Positions 1 through 6,360 of a stretch of DNA of 7,590 bases are shown here, one piece after another. The position numbers and the translations under genes were made by a program. Positions within the stretch are counted from its first letter, which is position 1. Each line of letters starts with the position of its first letter. Under the pieces are notes generated by a model. That model was not told the DNA's origin. It searched no databases and saw only the letters and a list, made by a program, of their open reading frames with translations. Origin of the DNA: Sphingomonas sp. (GTDB taxonomy: Bacteria > Pseudomonadota > Alphaproteobacteria > Sphingomonadales > Sphingomonadaceae). The DNA lies in contig PNLG01000230.1 of the NCBI GenBank assembly GCA_013822915.1, forward strand, positions 1 through 7,590, in the 5' to 3' direction.

Positions 1-1695
1 CAGCGGATTGATGCAACCGTTGCAGCCCTGACTGGCCCCGGCGGCCAAATGCCGCTGACTATGGTGACGCGTGACGGGATAGAATATCCCACGATCGCAG
101 TCGCGCCACCCGCGCTTTCCTATTATTTCACCCATTTCTGCAACGAACATGCCGACAAGACTTTTCTGGTCTCAGGCGATGAACGGCTGACCTTTGCGCA
201 GGTGCATGCCGCCGCGACCGATGTTGCCCGCGCGTTGATCGACGGGGCGGGGGTCGCGCGCGGCGACCGGGTGGGGATTGCGATGCGCAATTCGCCGTCA
301 TGGATCGCGCTCTACATGGGCATTCTGATGGCGGGCGGGGTTGCGACTCTCCTCAATGGCTGGTGGCAGACGGCCGAGCTCGCCGATGCAATTGCCGAAG
401 TTGACTGCAAGCTGGTGTTTGCCGATGCCCCGCGCGCGCAGCGGCTGGACGAGGCAACCGGGCTGGCGGCCGAGATTGTGCCGATCGACGACCGGCTGCC
501 GATGCTGGACGCGCTGCACCCGCTGACCGCGCGCGGGGGGTCAGCGGCGACCGCGCTGCCGATGCTGATGGGCGATGACAATGCGACCATCCTGTTCACC
601 AGCGGATCGACCGGCCAGTCAAAGGGCGCGCTGAGCGATCACCGGGCGATTACGCAGGCGGTGTTCAATTATCTGGCGAACGCGCTGACCATGCTCGCGC
701 TGTCGGCTCAGGACGGCACGCCCACGCCCACCCAGCATGCGACGTTGCTCAACGTCCCGCTGTTCCATGTGACTGCGGAAGTTCCGGTGTTCCTGCAAAG
801 CTTTGCGATGGGCCGCAAGCTTGTCCTGATGCCGAAATGGGATGCAGAGGAAGCAATGCGCCTGATCGAGGCGGAGCGCGTCACCTATTTCGTCGGCGTG
901 CCGCTGATGAGTTTTGAGATTTTGAAGCATCCCAATCGCGCCAAATACGACTTGTCGAGCTGCGCCGATTACGCGGCGGGCGGCGCGCCACGTCCGGTTG
1001 AGCATGTCCGCCTGCTCGCGGAGGAGATGGGCGGGGCCAAGCCGCTGCTCGGTTACGGCTTGACCGAGACCAACGGCGTTGGCTGTGGCAATTTTCGCGA
1101 AAATTACTTGGCGAAACCCAATTCAACCGGCCGTTCGTCGCCCCCGCTCGTTGAACTCGCAGTCCTTGATGCCAAGGAACAACCGCTGCCCAGCGGCGAA
1201 CGCGGCGAAGTCGCGATCCGCTCGATCTGCAACTTCAAGGAATATTATAACCGACCAGAGGCAACGCGCGATGCCTTTACCGAGGACCGGTTCTTCCTGA
1301 CGGGTGATATCGGCTATCTGGACGAGGACGGCTATCTGTTCATCGTCGATCGCAAAAAGGACATCATCATTCGCGGCGGCGAGAATATCTCGTGCCAGGA
1401 AGTCGAAGCGGCGATTTATGAAAACCCCAATGTCGCCGAATGTGCGGTGTTCGGCCTGCCCGACGAACGGCTGGGCGAAGTGCCCGGCGCAGTAGTGCAT
1501 GTCCGCGCAGGCGGCGTGCTAGATGCCGAGGCACTTTGCGAATTCCTGACCGCGCGGATCGCAGCATTCAAAGTGCCGCGCGCAATCTGGTTTTCGGACG
1601 GACCGCTGCCGCGGCTGGGCACCGAAAAGATCGACAAAGTGTCGATCCGCAATGCTTACCGTGCGCGCTATGCCGAGGAAGCGCCCGCTGCGTGA
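1..1695 (+). CDS. Acyl-CoA synthetase / class I adenylate-forming enzyme, 5' end probably outside window
   Basis: This enzyme is expected to activate a carboxylic acid with ATP to an acyl-adenylate and transfer it to coenzyme A in the cytoplasm; the substrate cannot be read from sequence. Counting from the ATG at 49 (548 residues), the ANL-family motifs appear in order: the phosphate-binding loop TSGSTGQSKG at 184-193, YGLTET at 336-341, the ATP-ribose aspartate D420 in TGDIGYLDEDG, the hinge region RKKDIIIRGGENI at 435-447, and the C-terminal catalytic lysine K527 in GTEKIDK. The C-terminal domain is complete. The start is uncertain. The frame stays open to base 1 and reads RIDATVAALTGPGGQ before the first ATG, which looks like coding sequence, and neither the ATG at 49 nor that at 61 has a Shine-Dalgarno sequence. 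I therefore treat the gene as 5'-partial. It lies 31 nt upstream of the molybdoenzyme gene on the same strand. Family assignment is secure; chain length or aromatic specificity is unknown. Confidence 0.9.
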   Translation, partial: QRIDATVAALTGPGGQMPLTMVTRDGIEYPTIAVAPPALSYYFTHFCNEHADKTFLVSGDERLTFAQVHAAATDVARALIDGAGVARGDRVGIAMRNSPSWIALYMGILMAGGVATLLNGWWQTAELADAIAEVDCKLVFADAPRAQRLDEATGLAAEIVPIDDRLPMLDALHPLTARGGSAATALPMLMGDDNATILFTSGSTGQSKGALSDHRAITQAVFNYLANALTMLALSAQDGTPTPTQHATLLNVPLFHVTAEVPVFLQSFAMGRKLVLMPKWDAEEAMRLIEAERVTYFVGVPLMSFEILKHPNRAKYDLSSCADYAAGGAPRPVEHVRLLAEEMGGAKPLLGYGLTETNGVGCGNFRENYLAKPNSTGRSSPPLVELAVLDAKEQPLPSGERGEVAIRSICNFKEYYNRPEATRDAFTEDRFFLTGDIGYLDEDGYLFIVDRKKDIIIRGGENISCQEVEAAIYENPNVAECAVFGLPDERLGEVPGAVVHVRAGGVLDAEALCEFLTARIAAFKVPRAIWFSDGPLPRLGTEKIDKVSIRNAYRARYAEEAPAA

Positions 1696-1726
1696 CGGGC
1701 GCCGTGCCGCAGACTAGGCGCCGGGC

Positions 1727-3937
1727 ATGAAGATCAACCGGCGCAGCCTGTTGATCGGTGGCGGCGCGGGCCTGGGCCTGCTCATCGCCTGGGGGGTCTG
1801 GCCGCGCGCCTATACCCCGAATCTGGCCGCCGCGCCGGGCGAGACGATTTTCGGGGCCTGGCTAAAGATCGGCGCCGATGGTCATGTCGCCGTCGCCGTG
1901 CCGCAAACCGAAACCGGGCAGGGCGTCTATACCGCGCTCGCGCAGATCATGGCCGATGAACTGGGCGCGGACTGGCGCACAGTGTCGGTCGAACCCGCGC
2001 CGCTCAACCCGCTCTACGCCAATGCGCTGGCTGCCGACGAGGTGCTTGAGGGCACGCTGGCGGGCTGGCCGCCCGAATTTCGCGCAGCCCACGCCGCGCG
2101 CACCACGTTGATGCTGACCGCCGGATCAAGCTCGGTGCGCCGGTTCGAAACTGATCTGCGCCGCGCCGGGGCCGCCGCGCGCGTATTGTTGTGCAAGGCA
2201 GCGGCTCGGCAATGGGGCGTTGATTGGCAGGCGTGTACGACGCAGGACGGCTTTATCGTCCATGGCAAGCGCCGGGCGCGCTTTGGCCCGCTGGCCGCCG
2301 ATGCCGCGACGCTCGACTTGCCCGATCCACTGCCCTTACGCACTGATGAGGCCGGGCGGCTGAGCGGACAGTCACTCCCCCGGCTCGACGTGCCGGCCAA
2401 AGTCGACGGATCGGCTACCTTCGCCGGCGACATTCGCTTGCCCGACATGGTCTTTGCCGCGATCCGTCAGGCACCACCGGGCGCGGGCGCACCGCAGCCG
2501 GTGGACCGCAAACGCGCCGCCGCCACGCGCGGGCTGATCGATTTTGTGACCGGCGATCGCTGGGTCGCCGCTGTGGCCAACACCTGGTGGAGCGCCGAAC
2601 AAGCGCTTGCCGCGGCCAACCCCCGTTTCGATGGCGGCACCCCGGCGCTGTCGACCAAGCAGATCGCGGCAGCACTTCAGGCCGGGCTGAACGGACCGGG
2701 CGAGCGGATGGCCGCGCGCGGCGACTTGGTCAGCGTGTTCAAGGGCGCCCGCGTCGTGACCGCCGACTATAGCGTTGGCCTTGCGGTCCACGCCTCAATG
2801 GAGACGATGACCGCGACCGCTCGGCTGCGCGGGGGGAGGCTGGAGCTGTGGCTGCCAACGCTGGCGCCCGCGCGCGCGCGGGCCGCTGCTGCTGCCGCAA
2901 TCGGCATCAGCGAGGAGGCCGTCATGGTCCACATGATGCCCGCAGGCGGATCGTTCGGCGCCAATCTGGAGCATGAGGTGGCCGCCCAGGCCGCCACCAT
3001 CGCCGCGCAGGTCAAGCGGCCCGTGCAGCTTGTCTGGTCGCGGCGGGAGGATTTGGCACAGGACCGCTATCGTCCGCCCGCCGCCGCCCGGCTAACCGCG
3101 CGCGTCGGGCTGAACAGCAGCATCATGGGCTGGCTGGCAAAGATTGCCGCACCCGCCACCGGCCGCGAAATCGCCGCTCGGCTGTTTGTGCAAGACGTCG
3201 CCGCGCGCGCCGCCCTTGCGCTCCATGGCACGGGTGATCCCTATGCGGTTGCGGGGGCGCTCCCCTTTTACCGCTTCCCCAGCTTTGCGATCGACCATCA
3301 CCCGGTTGATATCGGCGTGCCCACCGGCCATTGGCGGTCGGGTGCGCACAGCTATACCGCGTTTTTCACCGAGTCTTTCCTCGACGAACTGGCGCATGTC
3401 GCCAATGTCGAGCCGCTGTCGTTCCGCGTCGCGATTACCGGCGAGCCACGGCTGGTGCGGTGCCTGTCCACGGCAGCGGCGCTTGGCGGGTGGGAAGGCG
3501 GCGTGCCCGGCAGCGGGCAGGGAATCGCCTGCCACTCGTTTCGGGGCAGCCACATCGCGGTGCTGGCCGAAGCGCATTTCGACGGCAACCGCCCGCGTGT
3601 CGACCGGCTGGTCGCCGCGGTTGATTGCGGGCGCCAGATCAACCCCGACCTCATTCTCCAGCAAATCGAGGGCGGGCTGTTGTTTGGCATGGCGGCGGCG
3701 CTTGGCGGGACAACGGGCTTTGCAAAGGGCGAAGCAAGCGCGCGCCATTTCGGCCACCTCCGCCTGCCCATGCTCGCCGACACGCCCGACATCACCGTCG
3801 AGCTGATCCGCAGCGAAGCCGCACCCGGTGGAGTCAGCGAACTCGCCGTGCCGCCGGTTGCCCCCGCCATCGCCAATGCGCTTCAGGCAGCAGCAGGCTT
3901 TCGCTTGCGCCACTTGCCGTTTACGGCGCCTGCATGA
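1727..3937 (+). CDS. Tat-exported xanthine dehydrogenase-family molybdopterin-binding subunit (IorB-like)
   Basis: This is the large, molybdenum-cofactor-binding subunit of a xanthine oxidase-family hydroxylase, closest in character to the isoquinoline 1-oxidoreductase beta-subunit group. Such enzymes hydroxylate an N-heterocycle or oxidise an aldehyde using water as oxygen donor. The N-terminus is a twin-arginine signal: R5-R6 in NRRSLLIGG, then a hydrophobic stretch to about residue 24, so the folded enzyme should be exported to the periplasm. Family motifs seen are PQTETGQGVY at 59-68, GGSFG at 407-411, GVPTGHWRS at 530-538, DCGRQINPD at 633-641, and GGVSE at 701-705 with E705 in the position of the catalytic glutamate. 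The 736 residues match the usual size of about 720-780. The ATG at 1727 is chosen because it gives the Tat signal directly; a weak AGG lies 8 nt upstream. The usual [2Fe-2S] small subunit and cytochrome c are absent from the window. The stop overlaps the hemH start as ATGA. The substrate is unknown. Confidence 0.87.
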   Translation: MKINRRSLLIGGGAGLGLLIAWGVWPRAYTPNLAAAPGETIFGAWLKIGADGHVAVAVPQTETGQGVYTALAQIMADELGADWRTVSVEPAPLNPLYANALAADEVLEGTLAGWPPEFRAAHAARTTLMLTAGSSSVRRFETDLRRAGAAARVLLCKAAARQWGVDWQACTTQDGFIVHGKRRARFGPLAADAATLDLPDPLPLRTDEAGRLSGQSLPRLDVPAKVDGSATFAGDIRLPDMVFAAIRQAPPGAGAPQPVDRKRAAATRGLIDFVTGDRWVAAVANTWWSAEQALAAANPRFDGGTPALSTKQIAAALQAGLNGPGERMAARGDLVSVFKGARVVTADYSVGLAVHASMETMTATARLRGGRLELWLPTLAPARARAAAAAAIGISEEAVMVHMMPAGGSFGANLEHEVAAQAATIAAQVKRPVQLVWSRREDLAQDRYRPPAAARLTARVGLNSSIMGWLAKIAAPATGREIAARLFVQDVAARAALALHGTGDPYAVAGALPFYRFPSFAIDHHPVDIGVPTGHWRSGAHSYTAFFTESFLDELAHVANVEPLSFRVAITGEPRLVRCLSTAAALGGWEGGVPGSGQGIACHSFRGSHIAVLAEAHFDGNRPRVDRLVAAVDCGRQINPDLILQQIEGGLLFGMAAALGGTTGFAKGEASARHFGHLRLPMLADTPDITVELIRSEAAPGGVSELAVPPVAPAIANALQAAAGFRLRHLPFTAPA

Positions 3938-4941
3938 CACTTCCCGCCGATCATCCTCCCGTCAAGCCGCGCCGAATCGGGGTGATGCTGACCAATCTCG
4001 GCACGCCCGATGGCCCGGATACGAAATCGGTCAAAAACTATCTGCGCGAATTCCTGTCGGACCGGCGGGTGGTGGAGTTGCCCGCAATCATCTGGCAGCC
4101 GGTGTTGCGTGGCATTATTTTGAACACGCGCCCCCAGAAATCGGCGCAGGCTTACCGCGCAGTCTGGAGCGAGGATGGATCGCCGCTTGCCGCCAATACC
4201 AAGCGTCAGGCAGCGGCGTTAAAGGATGCGTTCGGCGATGAGGTGATTGTCGAATGGGCGATGCGCTATGGCAATCCGTCGATCGACTCCGCGCTGACGC
4301 GGCTGCAAGCGGCGGGGTGTGACCGGATTCTACTCGCGCCGCTTTACCCGCAATATTGCGCGGCGACGACCGCGACCGCCAATGACAAGGCGTTTGAGCT
4401 GCTCCGTGCGATGCGCTGGCAACCGGCTCTGCGTACCCTGCCCCCCTATTATGACGACCCGGTCCATATCGAGGCGTTGCGCGCGTCGATTGCCGCAGGG
4501 CTGGCAGCACTTGATTTTGAGCCCGACGCGCTGGTGGTCAGTTTCCACGGCATGCCCGCGCGCACGCTGGCGCTGGGCGATCCCTATCACTGCCAGTGTC
4601 AAAAGACCGCGCGGCTGCTGGGTGAAGCATTGGGGCGCGCGGTGACGGTGACGTTTCAGTCGCGCTTTGGCCCCGCCATCTGGCTGGAGCCCGCCACCGA
4701 CACCACGCTGGAGGCGATGCCCGCGCAAGGGATAAAGAAAGTCGTCGTCGTCGCCCCCGGCTTTTCCTCCGACTGTCTGGAAACGCTTGAGGAAATCGCG
4801 ATTCGCGGCCGCGAACAGTTTGAAGAAGCAGGCGGCACGCACTTTGCCTATCTGCCCTGCCTCAATGATTCGCCCGTCGGTATCGACATGTTGCGGACAT
4901 TGCTTGCGCGCGAGCTTGAAGGATGGCGCCGACCGGCCTAG
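3934..4941 (+). CDS. hemH: Ferrochelatase
   Basis: Ferrochelatase inserts ferrous iron into protoporphyrin IX (or coproporphyrin in some bacteria) in the last part of haem synthesis. The 335-residue protein shows LTNLGTPDGP near residues 19-28, SFHG at 203-206 with the metal-site histidine H205, FQSRFGPAIWLEP at 241-253, and PGFSSDCLETLEEI at 275-288 with the conserved acidic residues. The length fits bacterial HemH. The frame stays open far upstream inside the preceding gene, but homology starts at the ATG at 3934. This ATG overlaps the TGA of the molybdoenzyme gene as ATGA, so translation is probably coupled. There is no separate good Shine-Dalgarno sequence. Six cysteines are present (129, 142, 220, 222, 281, 309), including the pair in YHCQC; some could ligate a [2Fe-2S] cluster as known for certain other bacterial ferrochelatases, but I cannot assign ligands. 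Identity is firm; whether the substrate is proto- or coproporphyrin is inferred from the proteobacterial context. Confidence 0.96.
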   Translation: MTLPADHPPVKPRRIGVMLTNLGTPDGPDTKSVKNYLREFLSDRRVVELPAIIWQPVLRGIILNTRPQKSAQAYRAVWSEDGSPLAANTKRQAAALKDAFGDEVIVEWAMRYGNPSIDSALTRLQAAGCDRILLAPLYPQYCAATTATANDKAFELLRAMRWQPALRTLPPYYDDPVHIEALRASIAAGLAALDFEPDALVVSFHGMPARTLALGDPYHCQCQKTARLLGEALGRAVTVTFQSRFGPAIWLEPATDTTLEAMPAQGIKKVVVVAPGFSSDCLETLEEIAIRGREQFEEAGGTHFAYLPCLNDSPVGIDMLRTLLARELEGWRRPA

Positions 4942-4962
4942 CCTGTGCCCCACAATATAAAC

Positions 4963-4970
4963 AGGAGAGG
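4963..4970 (+). promoter_or_regulatory. Shine-Dalgarno sequence of phaB
   Basis: The sequence AGGAGAGG sits 3 nt (6 nt from its AGGAG core) before the ATG at 4974. It is the strongest ribosome binding site in the window. It decides the start in favour of 4974 over the in-frame ATG at 4923, which lies inside hemH. A strong site here suggests phaB is translated more heavily than the coupled hemH upstream. Confidence 0.85.
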
Positions 4971-4973
4971 CTT

Positions 4974-5696
4974 ATGGCACGCGTTGCAATCGTTACCGGT
5001 GGCACTCGGGGTATTGGCGAGGCGATCAGCCTTGGCCTGCAGGCACAAGGCGTTACCGTCGCTGCCAATTATGCCGGCAATGATGAGCGCGCCCGCGCCT
5101 TTACCGAGCGCACCGGGATCCACGCGTTCAAATGGGACGTCGCCGATTATGATGCGTGTCAGGCGGGTGCGGCCCAAGTCGCCGAACAATTGGGACCGGT
5201 CGATATTCTCGTCAACAATGCGGGCATCACCCGCGATGGCACGATCCTGAAACTCACCTATCAGGCGTGGAAGGAAGTGATCGACACCAACCTTGGCGGG
5301 TGCTTCAACATGGCCAAGGCCGTTTTCCCCGGCATGCGTGAGCGCAAATGGGGCCGCATCGTCAATATCGGGTCGATCAACGGGCAGGCAGGCCAATATG
5401 GTCAGGTCAATTACGCCGCTGCCAAATCGGGCATCCACGGCTTTACCAAGGCGCTGGCGCAGGAAGGTGCGAAGTTCAACGTGACCGTCAATGCGATCGC
5501 GCCGGGCTATATCGACACCGACATGGTCGCCGCCGTTCCCGCCGATGTGCTCGACAAGATCGTCGCCAAAATCCCGGTCGGGCGGCTGGGTCAGGCCGAT
5601 GAAATCGCGCGCGCGGTCGCTTTCCTGTGCTGCGATGGCGGCGCGTTCATCACGGGTTCGACGCTCAGCATCAATGGCGGCCAGCATATGTATTGA
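4974..5696 (+). CDS. phaB: Acetoacetyl-CoA reductase (PhaB-type short-chain dehydrogenase)
   Basis: PhaB reduces acetoacetyl-CoA to (R)-3-hydroxybutyryl-CoA with NADPH, supplying the monomer for polyhydroxybutyrate. The 240-residue protein is a classical short-chain dehydrogenase: the nucleotide-binding TGGTRGIG at 8-15, NNAG at 81-84, and the catalytic tetrad N106, S134, Y147 and K151 (YAAAK). GITRD after NNAG, the SINGQAGQYGQVNY region and the C-terminal SINGGQHMY are characteristic of PhaB rather than of FabG, and the size matches PhaB (about 240-247). The start at 4974 is supported by a strong Shine-Dalgarno sequence. The gene follows hemH by 32 nt and is the last gene of the plus-strand run; a G+C-rich hairpin follows. 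No phaA (thiolase) or phaC (polymerase) is visible, so the PHA role rests on the protein itself. A FabG-like 3-oxoacyl reductase is the main alternative. Confidence 0.92.
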   Translation: MARVAIVTGGTRGIGEAISLGLQAQGVTVAANYAGNDERARAFTERTGIHAFKWDVADYDACQAGAAQVAEQLGPVDILVNNAGITRDGTILKLTYQAWKEVIDTNLGGCFNMAKAVFPGMRERKWGRIVNIGSINGQAGQYGQVNYAAAKSGIHGFTKALAQEGAKFNVTVNAIAPGYIDTDMVAAVPADVLDKIVAKIPVGRLGQADEIARAVAFLCCDGGAFITGSTLSINGGQHMY

Positions 5697-5718
5697 TGGG
5701 CGCGAGGCACGACGCGAT

Positions 5719-5747
5719 GGGGCGGGCTCCGTCATGGAACCCGCCCC
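5719..5747. terminator. G+C-rich hairpin between convergent genes, possible bidirectional terminator
   Basis: The arms GGGGCGGG (5719-5726) and CCCGCCCC (5740-5747) are perfect complements. Inside them TCC/GGA can also pair around a GTCAT loop after a single c/a mismatch. It lies 22 nt after the phaB stop and 44 nt beyond the stop of the minus-strand gene that converges on it, which is the expected place for a shared terminator. There is no T-run on either strand, so it is not a canonical intrinsic terminator; it may act with Rho or only protect 3' ends. Confidence 0.5.
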
Positions 5748-5791
5748 GCCCTCGATACGCCCTGCGTTGAACAGGCCAAGCGAGGGAAAGC

Positions 5792-6202
5792 TCAGCGGCG
5801 GCAGCCATCCTTGGCAATCGCGTTACCGGCAAGCCCGCCCACGGCACCGCCAATGATCGTGCCCGTTGCCCGGTTACCGCGTCCCGCGACACCGTTGCCA
5901 AGCAAGCCGCCGACAATCGCGCCGAGCACCGTACCGGTGGTCGCATCGCAACGATTGCGGCGATAGTTCGCACGATAGTCTCGGCGATAATCGTCCCGAT
6001 AGTCCTGGCGATAATCTTGTCGATAATCTTGTCGATAATCACGGCCGAAATCACGGCGATCGTCAAAGCGATCATCATAGCCGCGATAGTCATTATTGTA
6101 ATGGCCGCCGTCATAATGCTGAGCCGCAACGGGCGTCGTTGCGACAAGGGCCGACGCCGACAGGGCAAGGGCGACACTGGCGATCGTGAACTTCTTAGTC
6201 AT
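5792..6202 (-). CDS. Secreted glycine-zipper protein with tandem DYRQ repeats
   Basis: This encodes a 136-residue envelope protein of unknown function. From the N-terminus: a type I signal peptide (MTKKF, hydrophobic core about 6-21, likely cleavage after PVAA at residue 27), an Asp/Tyr/Arg/Gly-rich segment 28-54, six four-residue repeats DYR(Q/D/R/A) at 55-78, then a glycine-zipper domain at about 86-130 with two halves (TGTVLGAIVGGLLGN and TGTIIGGAVGGLAGN). The halves resemble the glycine-zipper 2TM / 17-kDa surface antigen family, whose members are thought to associate with or insert in membranes. The only two mature cysteines, C85 and C133, bracket the zipper and could form a disulfide. 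There is no lipobox, so it is not a lipoprotein. The ATG at 6202 is chosen because it starts the signal peptide directly; upstream in-frame ATGs at 6238 and 6295 would bury it. The ribosome binding site is weak. It is divergent from the phytase-like gene and converges on phaB. Confidence 0.8.
   Translation of the reverse strand: MTKKFTIASVALALSASALVATTPVAAQHYDGGHYNNDYRGYDDRFDDRRDFGRDYRQDYRQDYRQDYRDDYRRDYRANYRRNRCDATTGTVLGAIVGGLLGNGVAGRGNRATGTIIGGAVGGLAGNAIAKDGCRR
5969..6040 (-). repeat. Six 12-bp in-frame tandem units encoding DYR(Q/D/R/A)
   Basis: On the minus strand the first two units (6040-6029 and 6028-6017) are identical, GATTATCGACAA. The third (6016-6005) differs only in the last codons, and the following three drift further (DYRD, DYRR, DYRA). 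A seventh degenerate unit, NYRR, follows. Unit length is a multiple of three, so gain or loss of units would preserve the reading frame. The two perfect units use the codons CGA and CAA, which are AT-richer than the CGC/CAG typical of neighbouring genes. Confidence 0.85.
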
Positions 6203-6360
6203 TGCGCTATCCACTTCAAATGTCGGACCAGGCACCATGCCCTCGTTCGATGATGCCGGTTTAGCTGAACACAATTGATCGCATGCTGAATGCACCTGTT
6301 ATCGTGCGTTCAGCTAAGATGCGCCCTTCCCCCCGGCGCCGACGCCTCTATGAGCGGGGC
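6203..6360. promoter_or_regulatory. Divergent intergenic region between the glycine-zipper and phytase-like genes
   Basis: These 158 nt separate the two divergent starts, if the plus-strand gene begins at 6361, and must hold promoters for both. I find no convincing -35/-10 pair in either direction. The notable content is a repeated 10-mer and an inverted repeat, listed separately. Two in-frame ATGs for the plus-strand gene (6283 and 6319) also fall here. Confidence 0.55.
6261..6317. repeat. Inverted repeat and three copies of GCTGAAYRCA, operator-like
   Basis: The arms TTAGCTGAACACA (6261-6273) and TGCGTTCAGCTAA (6305-6317) pair at 12 of 13 positions around a 31-nt spacer. Within the arms and the spacer the 10-mer GCTGAAYRCA occurs three times: plus strand at 6264-6273, plus strand at 6285-6294 (21 bp apart start to start, about two helical turns), and minus strand at 6314-6305. 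This arrangement between two divergent envelope genes is what one would expect of a regulator binding site. It could instead fold as an RNA stem in a leader. No specific regulator is recognised. Confidence 0.6.

Noticed and set aside
3625..3933. In-frame N-terminal extension of hemH
   Set aside because: The extension lies wholly inside the molybdoenzyme gene, is Arg/Pro/Ala-rich, and ferrochelatase homology begins only after the ATG at 3934.
3092..3940. A 282-codon open frame on the minus strand opposite the molybdoenzyme gene
   Set aside because: Long antisense frames are common in high-GC genes. The translation is low-complexity Arg/Ala/Gly-rich with no recognisable motif, and the plus-strand protein is clearly real.
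4956..4961. TATAAA as a -10 box for a separate phaB promoter
   Set aside because: No -35-like sequence lies at the right distance, and the transcript would start almost at the Shine-Dalgarno sequence.
4938..5735. A 265-codon minus-strand open frame opposite phaB
   Set aside because: It is antisense to a well-conserved dehydrogenase, has no recognised domain, and would overlap hemH and phaB at once.
5866..6253. Open frames on the plus strand across the glycine-zipper gene, some with Ile/Thr-rich repetitive translations
   Set aside because: They are mirror images of the DYRQ repeat on the minus strand. The minus-strand frame has a signal peptide, a glycine zipper and a sensible start, while the plus-strand ones have no domain and no ribosome binding site.
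6238..6295. Upstream starts for the glycine-zipper protein at 6295 or 6238
   Set aside because: Both would place 12 or more extra residues before a clear signal peptide, and the purine-rich GAGGG before 6238 is only 1 nt from that ATG, too close to act as a Shine-Dalgarno sequence.
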